From: Desulfocapsa sp.
GTDB lineage: Bacteria; Desulfobacterota; Desulfobulbia; Desulfobulbales; Desulfocapsaceae
Reading direction: 5' to 3'
Assembly (NCBI GenBank): GCA_021737265.1
Contig: JAIPEF010000002.1
Coordinates: 1-64,000, forward strand
DNA length: 64,000 nt
Part shown: piece after piece, positions 50,028 to 59,964 of the stretch
How the letters are laid out: each line of letters opens with the position of its first letter
Numbering within the stretch: position 1 is the first letter of the stretch
The notes under the pieces: model-generated
Told to the model about the DNA's origin: nothing
The model's input: the letters and a program-made list of their open reading frames with translations, nothing else
Databases searched by the model: none
Position numbers and translations under genes: made by a program

Positions 50028-50090
50028 AACGGCAGCAGCAAAATAGCAAGAAGCATCAGATACAAACTTCAGTGCTTTGCTGCTGCCGTT
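50028..50090. repeat. 15-bp perfect inverted repeat (stem-loop), possible old thiC terminator
   Basis: AACGGCAGCAGCAAA ... TTTGCTGCTGCCGTT, about 33-nt loop; no U-tract. Confidence 0.75.
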
Positions 50091-50112
50091 ACAATGGAGA
50101 AACAAGGAGGGT

Positions 50113-50212
50113 GGTTTCGTCCGTCATACCCGAGTGCTCCCTGCTTAAAACATACTGGGACAAGCGTTATCGGGTATCCAGGAATTTAGCTACGCTCTGG
50201 ATCCCCGATAAC
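50113..50212 (+). repeat. About 100-bp repeat, family B copy
   Basis: GGTTTCGTCCGTCATACCCGAGTGCTCCCTGCTTAAAACATACTGGGACAAGCGTTATCGGGTATCCAGGAATTTAGC...; inverted match to 17121-17220. Confidence 0.9.
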
Positions 50213-50268
50213 TTGCGATAAATTTCGGGGTAATTTTTTGCTCTCTCATGCCCAAGGGCTCTCTTTTT

Positions 50269-51354
50269 CTACGCTACCAAACTTTTGTTATTATTGCTTG
50301 AAAAGAGCTCGAGTGCAGCATCCACCACTCTGGGGTCATACAAATTACCACTGTTCTTTTGTATTTCATCAATGGCTGTGTTGACGCCAAGAGCACCCCT
50401 GTAGGGACGAGGTGAGGCAATTGCTTCAATGACATCAGCTACCGCAACAATCTTTGATTCAATGAGAATAGCATCGCCTACAAGACCATAAGGGTAGCCG
50501 GAGCCGTCCAGCCGTTCGTGATGTTGCAGAACAACTTCAGCAACAGGTGAATTGAAATCTATATCTTTCAGTATATTAAAGCCTGTTTCCGGGTGTTCTC
50601 TAATCAGAGACAATTCCGAATTGGTGATCCTGCCAGGTTTACTTAATATGCTTGCAGGAACACATATTTTTCCAAGATCATGAACAGCTCCGGCCATGCT
50701 TACACCTTTTATCTGCTTTTGACTGAGTCCCATAATTGTGGCAATGTCTCTAGCAATAATCATGGTTTTTTGTTGATGTCCTGCAGTGTATGGGTCTTTT
50801 GTTTCAATTGTTCTGCATATCGCCTTAACGGTATCACCAATATTTTTTTCCAGTTTAATTATGGATTCTTCCAGTTCGTTTTTGGCAAGTTTGTGTTCTG
50901 TTATTTCTTTGTAAATCATTGCAATGGATAGAGGGGTACCGTCTTTATCTCTTGAAACAACCTGAGCCTTGCCAAAAAAAGATTTCTCCTTTCCATCGTC
51001 GTCGAATAACTTTACTTCATGCTCCTGGGTGTGATCTTCAAACAGGGCTCTTTTAATTAGACAGTCAGATTGCTCGTCGCAGACCCAGATAGGGGAAGTG
51101 TATATTTCGTGGCATTGTTTCCCAACCATATCACTGCCAAAAAGATCCTTGGCTTTTTCATTGGCCCACAATACCATTAAATTCCGACCGACAATACTTA
51201 CATGGACGTCAACCATATCAAGGATAGTGTTAGAGTTTGGTTCATGCGATGAAGGAGAATCCTCATCAAAATCGAATATAAAGGGTCTGTTCAGCATTTC
51301 AAATTTAGTAATATGCCGGGATATCCCTTCTTGTATCTGATGTCCTGTGTTCAC
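50269..51354 (-). CDS. PAS plus HD-GYP domain protein (putative c-di-GMP phosphodiesterase)
   Basis: HDLGK, HHERLDGSGYPYGL intact. Confidence 0.9.
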   Translation of the reverse strand: MNTGHQIQEGISRHITKFEMLNRPFIFDFDEDSPSSHEPNSNTILDMVDVHVSIVGRNLMVLWANEKAKDLFGSDMVGKQCHEIYTSPIWVCDEQSDCLIKRALFEDHTQEHEVKLFDDDGKEKSFFGKAQVVSRDKDGTPLSIAMIYKEITEHKLAKNELEESIIKLEKNIGDTVKAICRTIETKDPYTAGHQQKTMIIARDIATIMGLSQKQIKGVSMAGAVHDLGKICVPASILSKPGRITNSELSLIREHPETGFNILKDIDFNSPVAEVVLQHHERLDGSGYPYGLVGDAILIESKIVAVADVIEAIASPRPYRGALGVNTAIDEIQKNSGNLYDPRVVDAALELFSSNNNKSLVA

Positions 51355-51396
51355 GTTTGTCTCCTGCGGTAGAATCCCTGTTTTTTCTTGATAATG

Positions 51397-52983
51397 TTAA
51401 TTTTTAATAGAAATATTGACCTGCTGTTGATGTATCCGGTCTCTAATTTCTGTTATTGCAAAACCGGATATTGGTGCTAAAACCTGGCTGGAAGCTATGT
51501 CTGAATTAAGATAATCTCCTGCCAAGGAAAACGAATCCGGTTGTAATACCTGGCCTTTTGTTTGATCCCTGTACACGCCAAAAGTAAAACCATGCCTGTC
51601 TTCGGTGGATATCTTGCTGATTAAATCTTTTGTTGCCCAGATCTCTCCATTGTTGGCGAATTCTGAGAGTCTGCGGGCAACCTTGACAGATTCACCTAAT
51701 GCTGTGAATTCAATATTTCCAGCAGAACGAATGGTTCCAAAAAACTCTCGTCCTTCATGGATACCGATGTTCATGTTTAACGTATGGTCCAACCCATGTT
51801 TACGATTCCATGAGTGTGATAATCTAGACGCCATATCACGTATTTCCATGGCACAGTTTATGGAGTTTATTAGGTAGTCGTTGCCTTTGTTTTTTGTGAA
51901 ATAATAGACCATCTCGTTACCGGCATGTCTGCCGTAGGTTCCGAAATATTTGTCAAAAACAGGACTCACTGCCTGCCAAAGGTCATTAATTAACAAGAAA
52001 TATTTTGAGGGGAGTAGCTTTGCGCACAGTCTTTCAGAATCCTGGATGGATGCAACCATGGAACATAGGGAAACCACGGAAGGCATTCTATTGTGTAACA
52101 GTTCGTTTATAATTTTTTCACGCTGGCTGAGCATATCAATGACCGATGCACTGTTACTGTCGCCAGGTATAAAAACAACAAACGTTCCTTCACGGTAGGC
52201 TTCACTGTGGACAATAAAATGTTTCAACCCTCTAGAACCTGTCCTCATAAAAGAAAATGGCAGCCGATAGAGGTTGTCAATTGCTGGAGCCTGTCTATTT
52301 AGGTATGCATTTGAAAGAAGAGCTGTGTCTTTATCAGTAATTCCAGCATATGTCTGGGCCAAGTCATCACTGTTCATATTCCTTTGAAGAAGTGTACAGT
52401 GGAGATCCACCATATCCCTCCAGTTTCTCATAACACCATGAAGGGCAGGGTCCAGTATTAATTTGAAAATGTTACGGGACTCTATTTCATTAATGGAATT
52501 GATTTTCCGATTGAAAATACTTTTTTCAGCTTGTTCATTAATCCATTCAATTTCTAAATTGTTGTTCACCAGATAGGCTGGGGAAGTGATGTTTTCAATG
52601 GTTACTTTCAGTCCCCTCCTTTCATCGTGTCGACGGCGCCTTACAGCTGAGTCCTGCATACTTGGCTCATTTCTTCGGTCAGCAGTGATTTCATTTTTGA
52701 GACTTAGTCTCTTTACCCAATCTTTATCCTGGAAAAGCGTGGCTATCTCTTCCATGGACTTACCTTGTTGTTTTAAAACTTTGACCTGTTTAATCCACAA
52801 CAGAGAATTGGTTGGAAAATAACCAATTTGTTTAACTCCTTCCTGGTCAGGCCCAGGACTGCTTACAATAGGGCGAGGGAGTATGCCACACTTAATGTAA
52901 TTGTTAAGTGTGGCTCTTGAGATACCAGCCTGTTCAAGTATTTCTTTGCTTGTGACCAGGTTGCTTTTCATAACATTTCTCAT
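51397..52983 (-). CDS. MerR-type HTH / PAS / degenerate class III cyclase-homology regulator
   Basis: N-terminal SKEILEQAGISRATLNNYIKCGILPRP; C-terminal cyclase-like NIGIHEGREFFGTIRSAGNIEFTALGESVKVARRLSEFA. Confidence 0.75.
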   Translation of the reverse strand: MRNVMKSNLVTSKEILEQAGISRATLNNYIKCGILPRPIVSSPGPDQEGVKQIGYFPTNSLLWIKQVKVLKQQGKSMEEIATLFQDKDWVKRLSLKNEITADRRNEPSMQDSAVRRRRHDERRGLKVTIENITSPAYLVNNNLEIEWINEQAEKSIFNRKINSINEIESRNIFKLILDPALHGVMRNWRDMVDLHCTLLQRNMNSDDLAQTYAGITDKDTALLSNAYLNRQAPAIDNLYRLPFSFMRTGSRGLKHFIVHSEAYREGTFVVFIPGDSNSASVIDMLSQREKIINELLHNRMPSVVSLCSMVASIQDSERLCAKLLPSKYFLLINDLWQAVSPVFDKYFGTYGRHAGNEMVYYFTKNKGNDYLINSINCAMEIRDMASRLSHSWNRKHGLDHTLNMNIGIHEGREFFGTIRSAGNIEFTALGESVKVARRLSEFANNGEIWATKDLISKISTEDRHGFTFGVYRDQTKGQVLQPDSFSLAGDYLNSDIASSQVLAPISGFAITEIRDRIHQQQVNISIKN

Positions 52984-53017
52984 TCGAATTTAGAGTAATA
53001 GGGTTCCGAAAGGGCGC

Positions 53018-53233
53018 GTCTATTTGGACACGTAAGTTCGGTACTGTCTAAATAAAAACATAGGTAGACAGCAATGTCAATAAAAAAACAGCATGTGTCT
53101 AAAAATATTTTTACGATGGCATTACGGGTAAGTAGGTGTACGCGTTTTGATTGGCTGCAGTTGGCGTAGACAGTTAAGGCGCCAGCGTAAGACGAACTTA
53201 TACACACAGAGGCTCGTCTTAACAAGCTGTCTA
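53018..53233. promoter_or_regulatory. Cluster of TGTCTA/TAGACA boxes upstream of the MerR-like gene
   Basis: CTGTCTA-N14-TAGACAG at 53044-53071; further boxes at 53018, 53095, 53167, 53227. Confidence 0.45.
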
Positions 53234-53429
53234 AAAACAGCCCCAGGCAGGATGGCGTAAAAAGTGTGTACTCTATTTGTGCAGTACAGATTTTTACTAA
53301 GGAAAAATGGGTACGGAAAGGAATAGAAAAAAACTTTTAAACTTTCGTCGGATGAGGTTGTTGGCAGGCTAATAAAAGAAGAGGGAGGGAAATATATGCT
53401 TGCCGCCTATAAATAAGGAGACGGACAGT

Positions 53430-53458
53430 ATACCTGGATTACTACACCATCCAGGTAT
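53430..53458. repeat. 10-bp perfect inverted repeat ATACCTGGAT-N9-ATCCAGGTAT
   Basis: Direct reading. Confidence 0.7.
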
Positions 53459-53525
53459 AACCACCACGACAAATGCTTCTTTGTTTCAGAGACAGGTGTT
53501 ATCTCTTGATATAGATGATATTGCA

Positions 53526-53692
53526 GGCTGGATTCCCGATAAAAGAATTCGGGAATGACAGTCGTGGGCAGCACTCTGATGGGTTATATATCATAGAGTT
53601 GCAATTTTACGTCATCCCCGAGTGTCGTTATCGGAGAACCGGTAAATCATTACCGGCTGAAGATTGGTGGTAATCAGATTCCTGTAGGAAGC
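53526..53692. repeat. Relic related to the 145-347 element and family B
   Basis: GCTGGATTCCCG...CGGGAATGAC, GTCATCCCCGAGTGTCGTTATCGG and terminal GGCTGA...TGGTAATCAG as at 145-347. Confidence 0.6.
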
Positions 53693-53735
53693 TTCACCTG
53701 GAAATCAGTTATTCTGCAAACACCTGTTTAGCCCT

Positions 53736-55418
53736 TTATCTTGTGAGTTGTCGATATTTTATTCTATGGGGTTGTTCAGCTCTGGCGCCGAGGCGTTTTT
53801 TCCGATCTTTATCGTAGTCGGAGTAGTTCCCCTCAAACCATTCGACTTTGGAGTCTCCTTCAAAGGCAAGGATATGAGTGGCAATTCTGTCAAGAAACCA
53901 CCTATCATGACTGATAACAACGGCACATCCACCAAAATTATCAAGGGCCTCTTCCAATGCTCTCAGGGTGTTGACATCAAGATCGTTTGTTGGCTCATCA
54001 AGAAGCAGTACGTTTCCTCCCTCTTTCAGCATTCTGGCCAGATGGACCCTGTTTCGCTGCCCACCGGAAAGGAGCCCGACTTTTTTCTGCTGATCTGAAC
54101 CGGAAAAATTGAATTTTCCGACATAGGCTCTGGAATTAATCTCGCGGGTGCCGAGCCAAACTGTTTCCTGCCCCTCGGAAATAGCTTCCCAGATGGAAGC
54201 TTCCGGATCAAGTATTTCACGACTTTGATCCACATAGGAGAGCTTGACGGTTTCACCAATGCGAAGTTCCCCTTCATCTGGGGTGTCCTGGCCGGTGATC
54301 ATTTTAAAAAGAGTGGATTTACCGGCACCATTGGGTCCAATTACACCGACAATGCCACCTGCAGGGAGTTTGAAGTTCATGTCATCCACCAGCAGTCGGT
54401 CTCCAAATCCTTTGCGAATATGGTCAGCTTCAATCACCACCTTCCCTAGACGTGGTCCCGGGGGAATGAAAATCTGCAGTTCTTTGGCAAGCTTTTCGGT
54501 TTCTTGCCCCATGAGTTGATCGTATGAACTGATACGCGCCTTTGATTTGGAACGCCTGCCTTTGGGAGACATCTTGATCCACTCAAGTTCTCTTTTCAAG
54601 GTTCGCCTGCGATCACTTTCTTTTTTTTCCTCTGTGGCGAGACGTTTCTCTTTCTGAGAAAGCCAGGAGGAATAATTTCCTTTCCAGGGGATCCCTTGTC
54701 CACGATCCAGTTCAAGAATCCATCCTGCAACATTATCGAGGAAATAACGGTCATGGGTAACAGCAATCACAGTTCCCTCATATTGCTGCAAATGATGCTC
54801 TAACCAGGCTACAGATTCAGCATCCAGATGGTTTGTTGGCTCATCAAGGAGCAGGATATCGGGTTGTTTGAGTAAAATACGGCACAGGGCGATTCTTCTT
54901 TTTTCACCACCTGAAAGATGTTCACAGCTCGAGTCAGATGGTGGACAACGCAAGGCGTCCATGGCCATTTCCAATTTGGAGTCAAGGTCCCAGGCATCAA
55001 GGGTATCTAATTTTTCCTGAACTTCTCCCTGCCGATCGATGAGTGCCTGCATCTCATCATCATCCATTGGTTCTGCGAATTTCTCATTGATGGAGTTGAA
55101 TTCTTTAAGAAGGTCAACTGTTCCCTGGACCCCCTCTTCAACAATTTCCTTAACGGTTTTGGCTGGATCAAGTTCCGGCTCCTGGGGAAGGTAATCGACG
55201 GTGAGACCGGGTGAAATAGCTGTCTCACCATTAAACTCGGTGTCGATACCGGCCAGAATGCGGAGCAGGCTACTTTTTCCCGAACCATTCAGACCAAGGA
55301 CACCTATCTTGGCACCATAAAAATAGGAGAGGGAAATGTCTTTCAGGACAGGCTTATCGTCATAAAACTTACTGACCTTGATCATCGAATAGATAACTTT
55401 TTTATCGTCAACACTCAT
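53736..55418 (-). CDS. ettA: ABC-F translational throttle protein EttA
   Basis: GLNGSGKSSLLRILAG, LSGGEKRRIALCR, two ABC domains, PGPRLGKVVIEA linker. Confidence 0.94.
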   Translation of the reverse strand: MSVDDKKVIYSMIKVSKFYDDKPVLKDISLSYFYGAKIGVLGLNGSGKSSLLRILAGIDTEFNGETAISPGLTVDYLPQEPELDPAKTVKEIVEEGVQGTVDLLKEFNSINEKFAEPMDDDEMQALIDRQGEVQEKLDTLDAWDLDSKLEMAMDALRCPPSDSSCEHLSGGEKRRIALCRILLKQPDILLLDEPTNHLDAESVAWLEHHLQQYEGTVIAVTHDRYFLDNVAGWILELDRGQGIPWKGNYSSWLSQKEKRLATEEKKESDRRRTLKRELEWIKMSPKGRRSKSKARISSYDQLMGQETEKLAKELQIFIPPGPRLGKVVIEADHIRKGFGDRLLVDDMNFKLPAGGIVGVIGPNGAGKSTLFKMITGQDTPDEGELRIGETVKLSYVDQSREILDPEASIWEAISEGQETVWLGTREINSRAYVGKFNFSGSDQQKKVGLLSGGQRNRVHLARMLKEGGNVLLLDEPTNDLDVNTLRALEEALDNFGGCAVVISHDRWFLDRIATHILAFEGDSKVEWFEGNYSDYDKDRKKRLGARAEQPHRIKYRQLTR

Positions 55419-55687
55419 TTTTGGATTCCTGTAGCAGTAATGTGTTTGTTTGAAAACACAATTATGTAAAATTAAATGCGGTTGCGGTTGATTGCAGGTA
55501 TCACAATAATCTGATTTCCCTTAAATGAAAAGATGGAATAGGCGGTAACCAGTAAAGTTTAACTGAATTGTTAGGCAGTCTCCTTGGTACTTGATATGTT
55601 GTAAGAAACTGGTAATATGGTTGACGAACGCAAAAAAACTTGTCAGCAACAAGGGCGCACTCATTTTTTCTGGTTTTGTCATCACTC

Positions 55688-58009
55688 ATGAGAATTCGCA
55701 GCTTTATTTTCCTGTTTGTTATCGCACTGGGACTTTTTCCTGTTTTTATTCTTGTTACTCTCAATTTACCCAAGACAATGGATCGGTTGGAGTATGCAGC
55801 AGAACTTGAAACCCAGACTAGATCTTATGTAGATTTTACTCAGCTCAATGCCAGGATTCAATGTTTGAAAAAAAGTCTTATCCGGTCGGCCACCCTTCCA
55901 TCCACGCTTGCTGCCGTTCAAAGCTCTCAGGAAATAAATACCTTATCGAAGGTTGTAAAAAAATGGTTTGAAAAAGACGACCAGGTCAAAGGATTGATGC
56001 TGATTGATGCTGAAGGTGAAGAACTTCTTTCATTGCATAGAAAAGGTACCATGTTCATGCCTGCTGATTTTTCAGAAAACCACAAAAATCATCAGTTTTT
56101 CAATGAGTCACTGAAAGTTGACGAAGACCAGGTTCTTGCAAAACTTGTAGATCATGAGTCAGATCCTTTTCACCGCACAGGTGACGACGAATATGAACTG
56201 ATTATGGCCGCACCTGTGCTAGACGCATCTCTTGGAACCGTTGGGACAATGCTGATGCGCATTGACCTGTCTGAGTTTTTGAAAAATTTCATGGATTCCT
56301 TCTGGGTTACCGGAGATGGAAATTATGTGCATGGTTGTCAGCAGGAATTGCGTCAACCTCCCGCCTCTTTTAAAAACACGGCCTCTGATTGTAACGCGTT
56401 TGCGGATTTTCCAGGTCTTCGGGTAATAGATAGCAGTGACCCTCTGATTTTACCTGGTAATTCAAAAACTAAAATTGCCTGGATGCCCCTTGTCTTTAAT
56501 AGAGACGACCAGGTGGTAATGTGGGTGGGAACGGCTGTAGATGAGAGTGCCATTGAAAAATGGAAAATGACACTCACCATCAATGTTGTTCTCCTCATCG
56601 TAATTATGGCAGCTGTCGTTTTCATCTCTGCCAACTGGATATCAACGAAGCTTGAACATATTCAGAAGGATTTACTCAACGGCCTTGACGATATTATTAA
56701 TAAAGAAAAAGCAACAAAATTCAGTTGGGGGGGGCCTCAGGAGCTCCAAAATCTCTCCCGTGATTTGACTGCATTTGCAGAAAGTTACAGTGCCACCTGT
56801 GATGCCAGGAATCTAGCGGAAGCATCACTGAGTGAAAGTGAAGATAAGTTCAGGAGTCTTACCGCCTCTGCCAATGATGGCATTATCCTTATGGATAATG
56901 AAGGGTATATTACCTATTGGAATGAGGCCGCTACAACCATTTTTGGCTATAGTTCAGAAGAAGCCTTGCAACACCCCGTTCATTCGCTTATCAGTCCCCG
57001 CAGAGAAGGGGATGATTTGCCCGTGGAACCTCTGGGGAGAGTTGGGGCAGGAACAAGTATTGCTCAGACTGTTGAGCTTGTTGCAAGAAATAAGGATGGT
57101 AATGATGTCCACGTGGAGCTTTCTCTCTCGTCCACCACGATTAACAGACAATGGCACGCGATCTGGATCGTCAGGGACATCAGCGAACGAAAGAGAAATG
57201 AGGAAGAGAGAAGACGACAACAGCAGCATCTCCTCCATGCAGACAAAATGATCTCTCTTGGGCTTCTGGTTTCAGGAGTTGCTCACGAAATTAATAATCC
57301 AAATTCAATTGCCCTCTTGAATACTCCGATTCTCCTGCGTTCCTGGGAAAGTGCAAAACCGATTCTTGACGAATATTACGAGGAACATGGAGATTTTTCC
57401 ATTGGTGGCATTGAATATAGTGAAATGCGTCATAACTTTGCCCGCATATTTCTTGAGCTGGAAGAAAGTGCTATTCGGATCAAGGAAATTGTTGCGGACC
57501 TGAAAGATTATGCAAGGCAAGAGACTAGTGGGCAGATGTCGCCTGTGGATATTACGGAAGTGGTAAAATCCGGTGTTCGTCTGACTTCAAACAGTATTCA
57601 TAAAGGTACTAATAATTTTGTGACCAACTACTCTTCAGACTCGCTTATGGTGCTAGGGAACCGTCAACGTTTGACTCAGGTAGTGATAAATCTGATCCAG
57701 AATAGTTGTGAGGCACTGGACAAAACAGATCTGTCTTTAACCGTTTCCACAAGGTACAATAAAGAGATTGACGCAGTTGAGATTTCCATCTGTGACGAGG
57801 GTACGGGCATTGCCCCCGAAGATCTGAAGCAGGTTACCGATCCTTTTTTTACCACCAAGAGATCTATTGGCGGAACAGGATTGGGGCTCTCGGTTTCTGC
57901 CGGAATCGTCAAGGAGCACAACGGAGTGATGAATTTTCACTCAGAAGTTGGAAAAGGGACTGAGGTTGTAATTGTTTTTCCTGCATTACATAAGGTTGAA
58001 GAGATTTAA
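55688..58009 (+). CDS. Membrane sensor histidine kinase with extracytoplasmic sensor and PAS domain
   Basis: VAHEINNPNSIALLNTPIL, NLIQNSCEAL, GTGLGLSVSAGIV; ATG 55688. Confidence 0.92.
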   Translation: MRIRSFIFLFVIALGLFPVFILVTLNLPKTMDRLEYAAELETQTRSYVDFTQLNARIQCLKKSLIRSATLPSTLAAVQSSQEINTLSKVVKKWFEKDDQVKGLMLIDAEGEELLSLHRKGTMFMPADFSENHKNHQFFNESLKVDEDQVLAKLVDHESDPFHRTGDDEYELIMAAPVLDASLGTVGTMLMRIDLSEFLKNFMDSFWVTGDGNYVHGCQQELRQPPASFKNTASDCNAFADFPGLRVIDSSDPLILPGNSKTKIAWMPLVFNRDDQVVMWVGTAVDESAIEKWKMTLTINVVLLIVIMAAVVFISANWISTKLEHIQKDLLNGLDDIINKEKATKFSWGGPQELQNLSRDLTAFAESYSATCDARNLAEASLSESEDKFRSLTASANDGIILMDNEGYITYWNEAATTIFGYSSEEALQHPVHSLISPRREGDDLPVEPLGRVGAGTSIAQTVELVARNKDGNDVHVELSLSSTTINRQWHAIWIVRDISERKRNEEERRRQQQHLLHADKMISLGLLVSGVAHEINNPNSIALLNTPILLRSWESAKPILDEYYEEHGDFSIGGIEYSEMRHNFARIFLELEESAIRIKEIVADLKDYARQETSGQMSPVDITEVVKSGVRLTSNSIHKGTNNFVTNYSSDSLMVLGNRQRLTQVVINLIQNSCEALDKTDLSLTVSTRYNKEIDAVEISICDEGTGIAPEDLKQVTDPFFTTKRSIGGTGLGLSVSAGIVKEHNGVMNFHSEVGKGTEVVIVFPALHKVEEI

Positions 58010-58032
58010 AATAAACAACACAGAAGAATATT

Positions 58033-59451
58033 ATGGCTAAGACACTCTACCCATCGCTGCCGGTACTCCTGGTTGATGATGAAAATGCCTGGCTGAACAG
58101 CTTTGGACTGACGCTTCAGGTTTCTGGCATTAACAATGTCATGACCTGTAACGATTCCAGAAAAGTCATGGATCTGTTGCAGGCGAATGATGTCAGTGTA
58201 TTGGTTCTCGATCTTACCATGCCTCATCTTGCTGGAAAGGAATTACTTCCCCAGGTGGTAGAGGCTTTTCCTGAGATTCCTGTGATTATCATCACCGGCC
58301 TTGACCAGGTTGAAACCGCCGTAGCCTGCATGAAACTGGGGGCTTACGATTTCTACACGAAAGTGACAGAGGAATCTCGCCTGGTTACAGGGGTGAAGCG
58401 GGCCATAGATTTTGGCCTGTTGCGTCGTGAGAACAGCTCACTGAAAGAACACTTCCTGCAAGATAAACTGAATAACCCAGATGTTTTTTCTCACATCATC
58501 ACCCACAACAAATCAATGCGCTCCGTTTTCCAGTACATTGAAGCCATAGCTTGTACATGCGAGCCGGTTTTGATAACGGGAGAGACAGGTGTCGGAAAAG
58601 AACTTTTTGCCCAGGCCATTCATTACCTTTCAGGGCGGAGTGGTAATTTTGTTGAGGTCAATATTGCTGGACTGGATAGTACTCTTCTGGCAGATACCCT
58701 GTTTGGCCATAAGAAGGGCGCTTTTTCAGGAGCCGATCAGAATCGTAAAGGAGTGATAGCGCAAGCCGCAGATGGAAGTCTGTTTTTGGATGAGATCTGC
58801 GGCCTCACCCCTGTTTCTCAGATTAAATTACTGCGCTTGATCCAGGATCGTGAATATTATGCCCTTGGATCTGATGTGGCACTAAAAACCAACGCCCGTG
58901 TGATTGTTTCCAGTCACCTTGGTCTTGATTCACTCCAGGAATCAAGTGAGTTTCGAAAAGACCTTTTCTTCAGGCTTCGCAGCCATCATGTTCATATCCC
59001 ACCATTACGTGAACGATTGGATGACCTGCCATTGCTCCTCGATTATTTTCTTGGGGAGGCGGCAGTACGGCTCAATAAAACGAAACCTTCATACCCCAGT
59101 GAGTTGCCTATTCTCCTTGGAACGTATAGCTACCCTGGTAATGTTCGTGAATTGCAATCAATGGTTTTTGATGCGCTCTCTAAGCATAAAAGCAGAACGC
59201 TTTCCATGGGGGTTTTTAAAGAATATATTGAGAGCCGAGCAGGGGACAGTGATGAAACGGTTGAAGATGTCACCGGTGAGACTGTCTTCAGCATACTTGG
59301 TTCTCTCCCAACCTTGAAAGCATCAAGTCGTCTCCTGGTTAAAGAGGCTCTTAACAGATCTCAGGGAAACCAGGCCATAGCTGCTCAAATGCTTGGAATT
59401 ACCAGGCAGGCTCTAAACTGGCGCTTGAAGCAACAGCCTGGAAAGAAGTGA
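58033..59451 (+). CDS. Sigma54-dependent response regulator (NtrC family)
   Basis: Receiver LLVDDENAW / VLDLTMP; GETGVGKELFAQAIH, GAFSGA loop; Fis-type HTH NQAIAAQMLGITRQALNWRLK. Confidence 0.94.
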   Translation: MAKTLYPSLPVLLVDDENAWLNSFGLTLQVSGINNVMTCNDSRKVMDLLQANDVSVLVLDLTMPHLAGKELLPQVVEAFPEIPVIIITGLDQVETAVACMKLGAYDFYTKVTEESRLVTGVKRAIDFGLLRRENSSLKEHFLQDKLNNPDVFSHIITHNKSMRSVFQYIEAIACTCEPVLITGETGVGKELFAQAIHYLSGRSGNFVEVNIAGLDSTLLADTLFGHKKGAFSGADQNRKGVIAQAADGSLFLDEICGLTPVSQIKLLRLIQDREYYALGSDVALKTNARVIVSSHLGLDSLQESSEFRKDLFFRLRSHHVHIPPLRERLDDLPLLLDYFLGEAAVRLNKTKPSYPSELPILLGTYSYPGNVRELQSMVFDALSKHKSRTLSMGVFKEYIESRAGDSDETVEDVTGETVFSILGSLPTLKASSRLLVKEALNRSQGNQAIAAQMLGITRQALNWRLKQQPGKK

Positions 59452-59729
59452 ATAAGTGGTTGGGGATGATGGAAAAAATAGAATGTACAATCCATGGTTA
59501 TGAAGTGAATTTCGATCAGGCAAGAGAGATTAGCAGAGTTATTGCAGACGAGGGTAATGATTTTGCTACGCTGGTTTCCTGGTGTGATCGCGACAAAGGA
59601 GTACATTCTCCCTGTTGCTTAAAATGCGAGTTAAAAGGTGAACCTGGCTGGGAGGTCTATGGAAGAAATCATGAAGGGCGTTTGCGGATATCCTTTGATG
59701 ATGAGCGGTTTGTATTTATTTATTCGTGA
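59448..59729 (+). CDS. Small hypothetical protein with CxxC
   Basis: 4-nt overlap with the preceding response regulator. Confidence 0.55.
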   Translation: MNKWLGMMEKIECTIHGYEVNFDQAREISRVIADEGNDFATLVSWCDRDKGVHSPCCLKCELKGEPGWEVYGRNHEGRLRISFDDERFVFIYS

Positions 59730-59891
59730 AAGAGGATAATAAACTGAAGGGTACCTTGAAAAATTAGTATTTTCGTTCCAAATCGAGGCGTGTGGGGATT
59801 TTGCCACAGGTATATAGTTGATATTCCGAGGACAAAATTCTTCTCGCAACGAAGAGTTGGGGCGAAAATTTAAATCCTTACAGCCTAAAAA

Positions 59892-59930
59892 CAAAAGGGC
59901 CTTTCGTTGAAACAACGAAAGGCCCTTTTG
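59892..59930. terminator. Bidirectional intrinsic terminator
   Basis: CAAAAGGGCCTTTCGTTG-AAA-CAACGAAAGGCCCTTTTG, perfect 18-bp stem. Confidence 0.9.
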
Positions 59931-59964
59931 TTTTGTACTACTCTTCTGTTCCAAGAAAAACGTC

